From CAMASH01 sp041746635 (GTDB lineage: Bacteria; Verrucomicrobiota; Verrucomicrobiia; Chthoniobacterales; Terrimicrobiaceae): DNA of 24,843 bases. Below the pieces are notes generated by a model, which was given only the letters and a program-made list of their open reading frames with translations, did not search any database and had not been told where the DNA came from. Position 1 is the first letter of the stretch. The number at the start of each line of letters is the position of its first letter. The stretch lies in contig JBGTGQ010000059.1 of NCBI GenBank assembly GCA_041746635.1, positions 1 through 24,843 of the forward strand, read 5' to 3'. Below are positions 6,459 to 13,725 of this stretch, in pieces. The position numbers and the translations under genes are program-made.

Positions 6459-8795
6459 TCAAAGCAACTCTCCCTGTTGCGGCTTGACGGGGATCTGGAT
6501 TGCTTCAGGTGGAGGAGTCGGGGCTTGCATGATCGCCAGAAATTCTTCCTCCGAAAAAAACTTGGTGCCCAGTCGTTGAGCATCCTCCAGTTTGGAACCA
6601 GGCGCTGCCCCCACGACCAAATAGGTGGTGTTCTTACTCACTGCACCGCCGATATTACCCCCCAAGGATCTGATCAGATTCTCCATATCTCTGCGGGTTA
6701 TTTTTGCAAGCGAACCGGTCAGGACAACGGTCATTCCGCTTAAGAGACCACCACTGGTTTCGCTCGAACTTTCGCGACGTGGATTGAAGTTCAGACTTTG
6801 CAAACGCTCGAGCGTTCGCCGCCCGTATTCCGACTGAAAAAAATCCACAACGCTTTTGCAAACCTCCCCTTCGAGCTCGGACGTCACGGCGAGAAGAGGC
6901 GGATTGCCATTGGCCTTTTTCTCCGTCTTCACCTTCATTTTCGCACCCGCCTTACGCAATTTCTCGACCGAAGCCTCGATTTTTTCGTTGAGCTGGGCAT
7001 GGATTTTTATGCGTTCTTCCCGGCTTATCCCCGCCAGGGTGCGAAGCCATTGCTCACGCTCGGCCGGGTCTTTCGGACCGGTCGCATCGGGATTGATATT
7101 GTTGGCCTCGACCAGCAACTCCTGAAGCTGCAAAAATCCAGCGATCAATGCGGACTTGGCCAGTCCCTCCAAATCCTCATGCAGTGCGGCCAACTGACGA
7201 GCGGTGGTCGCTCCGACATGCGGGATGGCCAGGGCGAGAATCCATTTGTGTAGGGGTAAATCCCTGGCCTTCTGAATGGCTTTGACAACTTTGGCCGCGT
7301 GCTTCGCCCCAAAGATTCGCGGCTCATCGGGAGAACCGAGGTTTAAAGTGGAAAGCCGCTTCTCATCCAACGCGAAGAGGTCCAGGGGATCTTGCACAAG
7401 CTGGGTTTCAATAAGCTTGTCCGCGACCGCTCCCCCGAGGCTTTCGATATCCAAAGCTGCTCTCTGCGTGAAAAATTCCAGACGACGCGTTTTCTGCGCC
7501 GGGCAAATGATATTTTCGCATCGCCAGGCAACTTCATCTTTTCGTTTCACGGCGGGCGAACCACAGGACGGGCAATTTCGCGGCATGAAGAACTTTTCTT
7601 CCGCACCGCTGCGTTCCCCGGTCAACACGGCCACGACGGCGGGAATCACCTCGCCGGCTTTTTCGATAAGAACGTAATCGCCGATGCGGATGTCCTTGCG
7701 ATGGACTTCCTCCTCGTTGTGCAAGGTGGCGCGGCTCACCCGGCTGCCACTGACGAAGACCGGTTCGAGTTCCGCCACCGGGGTCAGCACGCCGGTACGG
7801 CCGACCTGGATGGTGATGTCGCGCAGGCGGGTGCGGGCCCGCTCGGGTTCGTATTTGTAGGCGATGGCCCAGCGCGGGGCTTTCGCGGTGGAACCAAGTT
7901 GATCGCGCTGCGCCAGCACGTCCACCTTCAAGACCGCGCCGTCCGTTTCGTAGGGAAAATCGTGTCGAATTGTTCCAAGTTCGCGAATGGCGGCCAGCGC
8001 CTCTTCGGCAGTTTGTGCCTGCCAGAGTTTGTCCGGTCCGGGCAGGCCGAAGCTGCGCAGCAGTTCGATAAATTCACTTTGGGTGGGGGGTAACTGGCCT
8101 TCGAACGCGCCGAATCCATAGAAGAGGGCCTCCAGCCCGCGCTTCGCCACCAGACGCGAATCAAGCTGCTTGAGGGATCCCGCCGCCGTGTTACGCGGAT
8201 TGGCAAAAGCGGGCAGGCCCTGTTCGTCGCGCTCCTCGTTGATGCGGGTAAAAAGTTTTTTAGGCAGATAAACCTCGCCGCGAATCTCCATGCGCGTCGG
8301 CACTCCGGCGGGCAACTGCCGCGGAATCGAGCGGATCGTCCTGATGTTCTCCGTCACGTCGTCGCCAGCGGTTCCATCGCCGCGGGTGGCCGCGCGCACG
8401 AGTCGGCCATTCTCGTAAAGCAGGGAAATGGCCACGCCGTCCACCTTGGGTTCGACGGTGAGGGGAATGGCTTCCCCCGGCAGGAGCTTTTGCATACGCC
8501 GCACAAAATCGCCCAGATCGCCTTCTGAATACGTATTGTCGAGACTCTGCATGGGCACCAGGTGGCGAACCTGTTCGAAGGCGACCAGGACCGTGCCGCC
8601 AACTTTTTGCGTGGGCGATTCGGGCGAAGCCAAGTCCGGATGTTTTTCCTCGATCTCGCGGAGTTCGCGCAGCAGGGCATCGAAGTCTTGGTCGGTGATC
8701 TCGGGGGCCGCCTTCTCGTAATAAAGACGGTTATGCCGCTCAATCTCCCGGATCAGTTCAAGCGCACGCGGTTTTGCCTTTTCGGAGTCTGCCAT
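6459..8795 (-). CDS. ligA: NAD-dependent DNA ligase LigA with an enlarged HhH region
   Basis: 778 residues from the ATG at 8795, where homology begins (MADSEKAKPRALELIREIE); a longer frame reaches 8915 but reads through the vanZ-like gene. Domain Ia (HNRLYYEKAAPEITDQDFD) binds NMN. The adenylation site is EPKVDG with Lys117. RGEVYLP and the OB-fold YEPERARTRL region follow. The four-cysteine zinc finger is CPSCG...CENIICPAQ, then come the HhH domain and a C-terminal BRCT domain (SGMTVVLTGSL to EEEFLAIM). It joins nicks during replication and repair. LigA is normally about 670 residues; the extra length is a charged, lysine/glutamate-rich insertion of roughly 90 residues within the HhH region (from NNINPDATGPKDP to NGNPPLLAVTSELEG). 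The start codon lies 38 bp inside the end of the VanZ-like gene, implying co-transcription. Confidence 0.96.
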   Translation of the reverse strand: MADSEKAKPRALELIREIERHNRLYYEKAAPEITDQDFDALLRELREIEEKHPDLASPESPTQKVGGTVLVAFEQVRHLVPMQSLDNTYSEGDLGDFVRRMQKLLPGEAIPLTVEPKVDGVAISLLYENGRLVRAATRGDGTAGDDVTENIRTIRSIPRQLPAGVPTRMEIRGEVYLPKKLFTRINEERDEQGLPAFANPRNTAAGSLKQLDSRLVAKRGLEALFYGFGAFEGQLPPTQSEFIELLRSFGLPGPDKLWQAQTAEEALAAIRELGTIRHDFPYETDGAVLKVDVLAQRDQLGSTAKAPRWAIAYKYEPERARTRLRDITIQVGRTGVLTPVAELEPVFVSGSRVSRATLHNEEEVHRKDIRIGDYVLIEKAGEVIPAVVAVLTGERSGAEEKFFMPRNCPSCGSPAVKRKDEVAWRCENIICPAQKTRRLEFFTQRAALDIESLGGAVADKLIETQLVQDPLDLFALDEKRLSTLNLGSPDEPRIFGAKHAAKVVKAIQKARDLPLHKWILALAIPHVGATTARQLAALHEDLEGLAKSALIAGFLQLQELLVEANNINPDATGPKDPAEREQWLRTLAGISREERIKIHAQLNEKIEASVEKLRKAGAKMKVKTEKKANGNPPLLAVTSELEGEVCKSVVDFFQSEYGRRTLERLQSLNFNPRRESSSETSGGLLSGMTVVLTGSLAKITRRDMENLIRSLGGNIGGAVSKNTTYLVVGAAPGSKLEDAQRLGTKFFSEEEFLAIMQAPTPPPEAIQIPVKPQQGELL

Positions 8796-9177
8796 AAAGT
8801 GTTCCCACCAAAAATGCCGCGGCAAACCCACCCGCGCAATCGGCCGCCCAGTCCCCGGGATCGCCACCGTTCCGGCCCGGCGTGAAAGTCTGGTGCCACT
8901 CATCGCCGGCCCCAATCACGGCCAGAGCAGCCCCGACCGCAAGGATCAACCCCCAGCCTCGCCATGCGAAGGTGTGAAGACAGGCCAGCATCAAAAACAA
9001 TCCGCCAAAAAAAAAGCAGAGGAAGTGCAAAACTTTGTCGCTCGGGAACCCGCTGGGGTTTTCCCCGAGAGTCAGCGGATGGGCCGACAGGATCCACAAA
9101 AGCGTTATCCACAAAAGAAACGCCGCCCAGAAAATGGCGGCGCGATTTTTGCGGGAGAGAAAAATTGTGAGGCTCAT
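8758..9177 (-). CDS. VanZ-like family membrane protein
   Basis: 139 residues. Hydrophobic spans are at about 12-32, 48-68 and 72-90, with a final weaker helix at 115-130. The VanZ-family hallmark is visible as DEWHQTFTPGRNGGDPGDWAADCAGG, compare the D-E-x-H-Q...PGR...D-x-x-D family pattern, preceded by DKVLHFLCFFFGGLF. VanZ relatives are inner-membrane proteins of uncertain function, the founding member giving low-level teicoplanin resistance. Nothing here implies drug resistance. Its 3' end overlaps the ligA start by 38 bp. Its ATG is only 27 bp from the GTG of the divergent kinase-MurQ gene, so each promoter must lie partly within the other transcription unit. Confidence 0.85.
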   Translation of the reverse strand: MSLTIFLSRKNRAAIFWAAFLLWITLLWILSAHPLTLGENPSGFPSDKVLHFLCFFFGGLFLMLACLHTFAWRGWGLILAVGAALAVIGAGDEWHQTFTPGRNGGDPGDWAADCAGGFAAAFLVGTLYGRLRKGKTACA

Positions 9178-9204
9178 GGCGACAGTCTGCTATACAAACG
9201 AGTT

Positions 9205-10974
9205 GTGGGCGCAGAGTCCAAGCAACTTATCCTCGGAATTGACGGCGGAGCGACCAAAACCACCTGGTCTCTCTGCGAGAATGTGCATGGAGTCCTCCAT
9301 GTGGTGGAGGAAGGCCGCGCCGGGCCTGGCAGCACGAAACTCCTGGAGGCCGCTTCGCTGCACCATCTGCTCGATAGCCTGCCGAAAAGCGCGGCCCGCG
9401 TGGGCGTTTTTCTGGCCGGATGCGCCACGGTGGAAGATCGCGCGAGTCTGCTCAGTCTCGCTTCATCGATCTGGCCGGACGCGCAGATCCGGGCCGGCAG
9501 CGATCGCGAATCCGGTTTTGCCTCGGCTTTTGCAAAGGGTGACGGCATCGCTGTGATTGCGGGAACGGGCTCGGCCGTGACCGGACGCCGTTCTGGCGTC
9601 GAGGAGCGGGCCGGCGGCTGGGGACATTTATTGGGCGATTCGGGGGGCGGGTATGATCTGGCTATTCACGCACTGAGACGGATCTTGTTCGATTTTGACA
9701 CAGGACGCGGAATCAGCGCACTGGCCCGCGATGTTCTGCGCACCTTGGGATTGAACACGCTCCGTGAATTGACGGCGTGGGTGCAGACCGCCCACAAGAG
9801 CGATCTGGCGCGACTGACCCCGCTGGTCTTCGATCACGCCTCCGATGAGGAAGCGGCGGCGACCCTGCGGGAGGGAGCCGAGACCCTGGCCGATCTCACG
9901 GCAGCGGTGGCGGAAAGACTGGGTTTCCCGAATCCGGCGGTGCGGCTCATGGGTGGGGTTTTTCAACGCCATCCTCTTTACGTGGAACTTTTCTCGAAGG
10001 CTTTCGCCCAAAAATGTTCCGGCGCTGATGTGGCGCTGTGCCAGACAGCCGCCAGTCTCGGTGCTGCCCTGCTGGCGGCTGATTCCGCCGCGATGGCCCT
10101 CACTCTGCCACCAGCTTTCGAGGAACCGGCCTTGCACCACGCCGCGACCGAGCAGGCCAATCCCCGCTCCGTTCATCTCGACTGTCTCTCTGCCCGTGAA
10201 CTGGTCGAGCTATTCACGCGGGAAGAACGCCACGTTGAGGAAGCCCTTGCCGCGGCGACCGACGCTCTTACCCGCGCCGTCGAAATCGCCACGGAGGCTC
10301 TGCGCCAAGGCGGACGGCTATTTTATGCGGGAGCAGGCACGAGCGGACGGCTCGGCGTGCTTGATGCCAGCGAGATGCCCCCGACTTTCGGCGTTTCCCC
10401 CAATCTCGTGCAGGCCATCATCGCCGGGGGAGCAGCTGCCATCCAGCAGAGCGTGGAAGGCGCGGAAGATCACGCTTCCGCAGGCGCGCAGGCCGTGCGG
10501 GAGCGGGGCGTTTCCGCCGGCGATGTCCTGTGCGGCATCACCGCGAGCGGACGCACTCCGTTTGTGCGCGGTGCCCTCGAAGCCGCCACCTCTCTCGGTG
10601 CTCATACGCTTTTGCTCACCTGCAATCCGGCCCGCACCAAGGATCATCTCCGGGCGGATGCGGAGATCGATCTGCCCACCGGCCCGGAACTCCTCACCGG
10701 CTCAACCCGGTTGAAAGCGGGCACCGCCACCAAGGTCGCGCTCAATATTCTCTCGTCCGCCGTGATGATCCGCCTCGGCCATGTGGATGGAAACTTCATG
10801 TCCTGCCTGCGGCCCACCAATCATAAGCTCCGCGACCGCGCCATCCGCATCGTCGCGGCCCGGCTCGGCTTGAGCGGGAAGGAAGCCGGGAATCGGCTGG
10901 AGTGCGCAAATTGGAACATCCGCGAGGCCCTTAATCTCTCGTCGGATACTTCGCGAATGGACGAATCGATATAA
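9205..10974 (+). CDS. murQ: BadF/MurK-type sugar kinase fused to N-acetylmuramic acid 6-phosphate etherase (MurQ)
   Basis: 589 residues from GTG at 9205. The frame is open further upstream to 8893, but that part is antisense to the VanZ-like gene, and the family N-terminus (LILGIDGGATKT) begins here. Residues 1-300 are an ASKHA kinase of the BadF/GlcNAc-kinase/MurK group: phosphate-1 loop GIDGGATKT (11-19), GTGSAVTG (120-127), GGWGHLLGDSGGGYD (137-151) and adenosine motif RLMGGVFQRHPLY (247-259). Residues 315-580 are complete MurQ, from TEQANPRSVHLD through YAGAGTSGRLG to DASEMPPTFG, whose Glu390 corresponds to the catalytic Glu83 of E. coli MurQ, then GHVDGNFMSCL. MurQ splits the lactyl ether of MurNAc-6-P to GlcNAc-6-P and D-lactate. 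The fused kinase would supply MurNAc-6-P, making a two-step peptidoglycan-recycling enzyme. An extended -10-like TGCTATACA at 9188-9196 sits just before the start. Confidence 0.93.
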   Translation: MGAESKQLILGIDGGATKTTWSLCENVHGVLHVVEEGRAGPGSTKLLEAASLHHLLDSLPKSAARVGVFLAGCATVEDRASLLSLASSIWPDAQIRAGSDRESGFASAFAKGDGIAVIAGTGSAVTGRRSGVEERAGGWGHLLGDSGGGYDLAIHALRRILFDFDTGRGISALARDVLRTLGLNTLRELTAWVQTAHKSDLARLTPLVFDHASDEEAAATLREGAETLADLTAAVAERLGFPNPAVRLMGGVFQRHPLYVELFSKAFAQKCSGADVALCQTAASLGAALLAADSAAMALTLPPAFEEPALHHAATEQANPRSVHLDCLSARELVELFTREERHVEEALAAATDALTRAVEIATEALRQGGRLFYAGAGTSGRLGVLDASEMPPTFGVSPNLVQAIIAGGAAAIQQSVEGAEDHASAGAQAVRERGVSAGDVLCGITASGRTPFVRGALEAATSLGAHTLLLTCNPARTKDHLRADAEIDLPTGPELLTGSTRLKAGTATKVALNILSSAVMIRLGHVDGNFMSCLRPTNHKLRDRAIRIVAARLGLSGKEAGNRLECANWNIREALNLSSDTSRMDESI

Positions 10975-10986
10975 GCGCCTGATTTC

Positions 10987-11139
10987 GAGTCAGCGAAACA
11001 CTCCGCCCGCATACTGCAAAGTTGGCACGGCTCTGCTGACTCCTTTCAACTGCACAGCCCGGTCAAAAGGGTTCCCGTAGGAGGGCAAGGGGGCATGCAT
11101 CCAACGAGGGTAAAAGACCGGGCTGTTCGTGCTTTTTTT
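10987..11139 (+). ncRNA. candidate structured RNA or elaborate terminator after the kinase-MurQ gene
   Basis: Two long-range stems follow in order. GAGTCAGC (10987-10994) pairs with GCTGACTC (11035-11042), and ACAGCCCGGTC (11054-11064) pairs with GACCGGGCTGT (11116-11126) around a purine-rich 51-nt loop. Three more base pairs (GCA/TGC) extend the second stem across a TCG bulge, and T7 (11133-11139) follows directly. The second stem alone could be a large-loop terminator. The pair of stems plus purine-rich loop could be a small stable RNA. It does not match SRP RNA, tmRNA or RNase P signatures that I know. A class cannot be assigned. Confidence 0.35.
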
Positions 11140-11190
11140 CACGGAGGGACGCCGGCTCATACTATCCCACTACCGCACCATCCGAAGGAG

Positions 11191-11457
11191 CTACCCGAGT
11201 TCTTTCTCCAACCGTTCGCTCAACCACTGCTTGATCATGCTCTGGTAATTCAGGTAGCGCGACCGGGCCAGGCGTTTGATGCGCGCGAGCATGCGGGGAT
11301 CAAAACGCAACGTGATCGTGATCGAGTCTCGATTGTCTGTTTTGAGCATGGAAATGTTCATGAGCCGGGAGTCGAGGGAAGTTTCATTCCAGAACTCCGC
11401 TTCCTCCTGCTCACTGGAAAAGCGCGGCACATCCCCCCATTTGGTCACAACATTCAT
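11191..11457 (-). CDS. CopG/BrnA-type antitoxin
   Basis: 88 residues, and the second gene of the pair with BrnT-like toxin. The C-terminal half SITITLRFDPRMLARIKRLARSRYLNYQSMIKQWLSERLEKEL is a ribbon-helix-helix DNA-binding domain of the CopG/BrnA kind: beta-strand, helix, tight turn at YLNYQS, helix. The N-terminal part (WGDVPRFSSEQEEAEFWNE) is the segment that in such antitoxins wraps the toxin, with the recurrent EEAEFW word. Antitoxins of this type neutralise the toxin and repress the operon. It starts three bases after the toxin stop codon, a toxin-first order also seen in brnTA. It ends 50 bp from the T7 tract of the opposing structured RNA region. Confidence 0.85.
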   Translation of the reverse strand: MNVVTKWGDVPRFSSEQEEAEFWNETSLDSRLMNISMLKTDNRDSITITLRFDPRMLARIKRLARSRYLNYQSMIKQWLSERLEKELG

Positions 11458-11460
11458 GGT

Positions 11461-11745
11461 CTAATTGGCCAGATCCGCGTTTTTGCGCTCATAAAAACCA
11501 TTCTCCGCCTCCGTCATCTGGCGCGACTGGATCACCCGGTATTTTTTTCCGTCCGTCCAAAAAATCGTGAAAATCGACCGCCCGGAAACCGACTTTCCCA
11601 AGATAAAATAGCGGGCCTCGCCGGCCGAATCATAGTCGGTGTCCGGGAGCAAACGAATACTGAACGGATCTTCAAACGATTCTTCAATCTCCTTGGCCGT
11701 TACATCACCCAAGTCGGCAGGAACATTAATCCAATCGAAATCCAT
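11461..11745 (-). CDS. BrnT-like ribonuclease toxin
   Basis: 94 residues with the BrnT order: MDFDWINVPADLG (N-terminal strand with the F-x-W word), EIEESFEDPFSIRLLPD (helix then D-P-F), ARYFILGKSVSGRSIFTIFWTDGKKYRVIQSRQMTEAENGFYE (sheet and final helix). BrnT toxins have a RelE-like fold and cleave RNA to arrest growth, and the paired antitoxin is a ribbon-helix-helix protein, as found immediately downstream. Compared with the typical BrnT N-terminus the K...N..KHG segment is not clear, so the assignment is to the BrnT-like group rather than to strict BrnT. Its ATG shares one base with the TGA stop of the upstream glyoxalase gene, so it is translated from the same message. Confidence 0.8.
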   Translation of the reverse strand: MDFDWINVPADLGDVTAKEIEESFEDPFSIRLLPDTDYDSAGEARYFILGKSVSGRSIFTIFWTDGKKYRVIQSRQMTEAENGFYERKNADLAN

Positions 11746-12131
11746 CAGGTGGTTTTCGCAGGTTGAATCAGTTCGACTTCATAGCCCTCGGGGGCATCGA
11801 TAAAAGCGATGGCGGAGCCGTTGGAACTTTTAGGCGGTCCGTCGCTCAGCGGATAACCAAGAGCGGCGGAGTGCCGGGCAAAAGCTTCAATGTCATCCAC
11901 CTCGAACGCCAGATGAGTCAGGTCTGGGCCAACTTGCACGGGTCCGCTGGCATCAAACTTGCAAATCTCGATCAACTCTTCACTGCCGGGCGCTTTGAAA
12001 AAAACCAATTGCGAGCCCCGCCCGCTGGTGCTGCGTTTGACTTCCTCCAGTCCCAGCACATCCTTGTAAAATCCAACGGTCTTCTCCAAATCGGCCACGC
12101 GATAGCGAGTGTGGAGGAGTTTTTTGACCAT
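11745..12131 (-). CDS. gloA: VOC-fold glyoxalase, lactoylglutathione lyase-like (GloA type)
   Basis: 128 residues, the usual length for a GloA-type glyoxalase I. Predicted metal ligands are His7 (LLHTRYRV), Glu55 (ELIEICKF), His73 (LTHLAFEV) and Glu120 (YEVELIQ), the four-ligand set of the family. VADLEKTVGFYKDVLGLEEVKR is the first beta-alpha-beta unit. The enzyme isomerises the hemithioacetal of methylglyoxal to a lactoyl thioester, a detoxification step in the cytoplasm. It heads the operon on the minus strand, and its TGA overlaps the ATG of the BrnT-like toxin by one base, an unusual coupling of a housekeeping enzyme with a toxin-antitoxin pair. The thiol cofactor cannot be told from sequence, and related VOC enzymes with other substrates cannot be excluded. 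Confidence 0.88.
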   Translation of the reverse strand: MVKKLLHTRYRVADLEKTVGFYKDVLGLEEVKRSTSGRGSQLVFFKAPGSEELIEICKFDASGPVQVGPDLTHLAFEVDDIEAFARHSAALGYPLSDGPPKSSNGSAIAFIDAPEGYEVELIQPAKTT

Positions 12132-12329
12132 ATCCCTACATGGTAATCACAAAATTCCTACCCTGTCTAAACCTGAATTGCAGCGAGGACCGGCCTGGGT
12201 GCATGACGGGAAAGTCCCGCTTCGCGGGTTCTGCATTTTCGCTACGCTCTTACGTTGAGCGCTTCGCGCCCCGGCAGTCGAACTTCGTTCTCATCCCACG
12301 GAAAGGATTTTGATTTCGCTACGCGAATT

Positions 12330-12421
12330 TGGCGGAAGGGGTGGGATTCGAACCCACGGTACCTTTTACAGTACGCTCGATTTCGAGTCGAGTGCCTTCG
12401 ACCGGGCTCAGCCACCCTTCC
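12330..12421 (-). tRNA. tRNA-Ser (anticodon CGA)
   Basis: On the minus strand the acceptor stem GGAAGGG pairs with CCCTTCC, followed by discriminator G73 and an encoded CCA. The D-arm begins GCTGAG. The anticodon stem CTCGA/TCGAG holds the loop CTCGAAA, whose middle reads CGA, serine codon UCG. A long variable arm (GTAC...GTAC stem) is present as required for serine tRNAs, and the T arm is GTGGG-TTCGAAT-CCCAC. Length is 92 nt including CCA. A hairpin TTCGC-TAC-GCGAA lies just beyond the 3' end. Confidence 0.97.
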
Positions 12422-12532
12422 TGGAAAAGTTAACATATCGAGAAGCGCGGAGGAGGAACCATGGCCCCACCGTTCTTCCCCGCGATTTCCGCGATGCCTT
12501 TCACTATGTCCTCGCCTTCTCCGCGGGCAAGG

Positions 12533-12555
12533 AAAAATCGGTGCCATCCGGCACC
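12533..12555 (-). terminator. intrinsic terminator of the UPF0173-tatA-nuclease-TlpA run
   Basis: Read on the minus strand, GGTGCC-GGAT-GGCACC is a 6-bp perfect stem with a 4-nt loop, followed by GATTTTT. It lies 132 bp past the stop of the thioredoxin-like gene and before tRNA-Ser, in the right orientation to end that transcript. Confidence 0.6.
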
Positions 12556-12687
12556 CTTAGTTAATATCTGGCCTTTTTTGTCACGGCGGGAAAGTCGTCG
12601 GTGGCAGACATCGGCCGGTGATGCCCCGACGCAACGAGCAAGGCAATGAGGGGAAGCAGGGCGGGGCGGGAGTTTTCAGGGGAGGGG

Positions 12688-13725
12688 TTATTCGCGGCGA
12701 AGCTGACGGATCCAAGTTTCGTAACTATCGCGGGCGTTCAGCGTGCGGAGCAGGCCTTTTTTGTCGAGAATCCAGACGGAAGGAAGAGCGTTAATGCCGA
12801 GGGAGCGCGCGAGTGGGCTTTTCCATCCCTTGCCATCAAAATGAGTGGGCCAACTGGCAGGAAGATCACGCAGGCGTTCGGCGAGAGCAGCGCGGTCTTG
12901 GTCGAGGCTGATGGTGACGACCCGGAGGTTGTCCTGGGCTAATTTTTCCCAGGAGGCGCGAAAGTCGCGCAACCAGAGGAGGCTATGGGGAGATTCGGCC
13001 GACCAGAAAATCACCACGACGACATGGCCGCGCAGGGTGGCCAGTTCGAGGGGTCCCCCTTGGATCGGCGAGAGGGTGAGATTGAGCGGTTTGCCCATGA
13101 GGTCGAGGCGTTTGAAGTCGTCGGCGATGCGGCGCTTGAGGGCCTCCTCGGTGGTGAGGGCCAGCGCTTCATCGAGCAGGTCCCGCTTTTGATTGGGAAC
13201 ATCATCGCAAATGGTGGCGGCCTCCACGAGCAGGCGGGGGCCGCGGCGGTCGCCGGGATATTTGGCCAGGAAGGCTTTCACGGTGGAAATCACGGAATCG
13301 CGCATGCGGTCGGTGCTGCCAATCTGGCTCTGCATGAGCAGGGAGGCGCGCTGGAAACCGGCGTCGGCCAGTTTCTCGCGCGGAATTCCCGGGGTTTTTT
13401 CCAGTTCCCCGAGCAAGATGGCCGCTTCGTCCACCTGCGAAGGGCTCTTGTTCATTTTGCCCACGGCCGCGAGGATGGCGGCCAGCCGCAGGCGGGTGTC
13501 AAAGGTGCGCGGGTCGCCGGGGTATTTCGCCAAAAACTCCTCGAGGGTCCGGCGCTGCAACTGAAAATGACTGCGGGCCAGTTGGACGGCCTCTTCACGA
13601 CTGGAAGGCTTCTTTTTCGGGCCGCTATCCAGGGCGAGAATAGCGGCCCAGTCTTCAGCCGCACCGGCCCGGGCGTCGTTCGAAACCGCTGCCAGCAGGA
13701 GCACGGCCAGGAAAAAACCTTTCAT
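12688..13725 (-). CDS. exported TlpA/thioredoxin-fold protein lacking both redox cysteines
   Basis: 345 residues from the ATG at 13725, which overlaps the upstream stop (ATGA) and starts a clean signal peptide (MKGFFLAVLLLAAVSNDARA). Residues 25-205 are helical, with two repeats of the phrase FLAKYPGD, resembling tetratricopeptide-like repeats. Residues 210-345 are a TlpA/AhpC-TSA-type thioredoxin fold: GKPLNLTLSPIQGGPLELATLRGHVVVVIFW, then the active-site loop, then TISLDQD and INALPSVWILDKKG with the conserved cis-proline at 315. In the active-site loop the normal CxxC is SPHS (245-248), both cysteines replaced by serine, so it cannot do disulfide chemistry by the usual route. It is probably a binding or chaperone-like extracytoplasmic protein. 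Translationally coupled to the nuclease gene before it. Confidence 0.85.
   Translation of the reverse strand: MKGFFLAVLLLAAVSNDARAGAAEDWAAILALDSGPKKKPSSREEAVQLARSHFQLQRRTLEEFLAKYPGDPRTFDTRLRLAAILAAVGKMNKSPSQVDEAAILLGELEKTPGIPREKLADAGFQRASLLMQSQIGSTDRMRDSVISTVKAFLAKYPGDRRGPRLLVEAATICDDVPNQKRDLLDEALALTTEEALKRRIADDFKRLDLMGKPLNLTLSPIQGGPLELATLRGHVVVVIFWSAESPHSLLWLRDFRASWEKLAQDNLRVVTISLDQDRAALAERLRDLPASWPTHFDGKGWKSPLARSLGINALPSVWILDKKGLLRTLNARDSYETWIRQLRRE

Noticed and set aside
8893..9204. Upstream extension of the kinase-MurQ frame
   Set aside because: It runs antisense through the VanZ-like gene, and kinase homology begins right after the GTG at 9205.
11054..11139. Signal-recognition-particle RNA
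   Set aside because: The GGAAG-type tetraloop hairpin and flanking conserved internal loop are absent.
12330..12421. tRNA-Ser as an integration hotspot
   Set aside because: No integrase, no duplicated tRNA 3' end and no foreign-looking island were seen beside it.
12422..12650. Small frames on both strands between tRNA-Ser and the thioredoxin-like gene, including a natural-looking minus-strand string GEDIVKGIAEIAGKNGG
   Set aside because: The minus-strand frame has no start codon ahead of the natural-looking part and runs through the terminator hairpin; the plus-strand frame has no motif.
12688..13725. Functional thiol-disulfide oxidoreductase (TlpA/ResA)
   Set aside because: Both active-site cysteines are serine, so a redox call would be wrong despite the fold.
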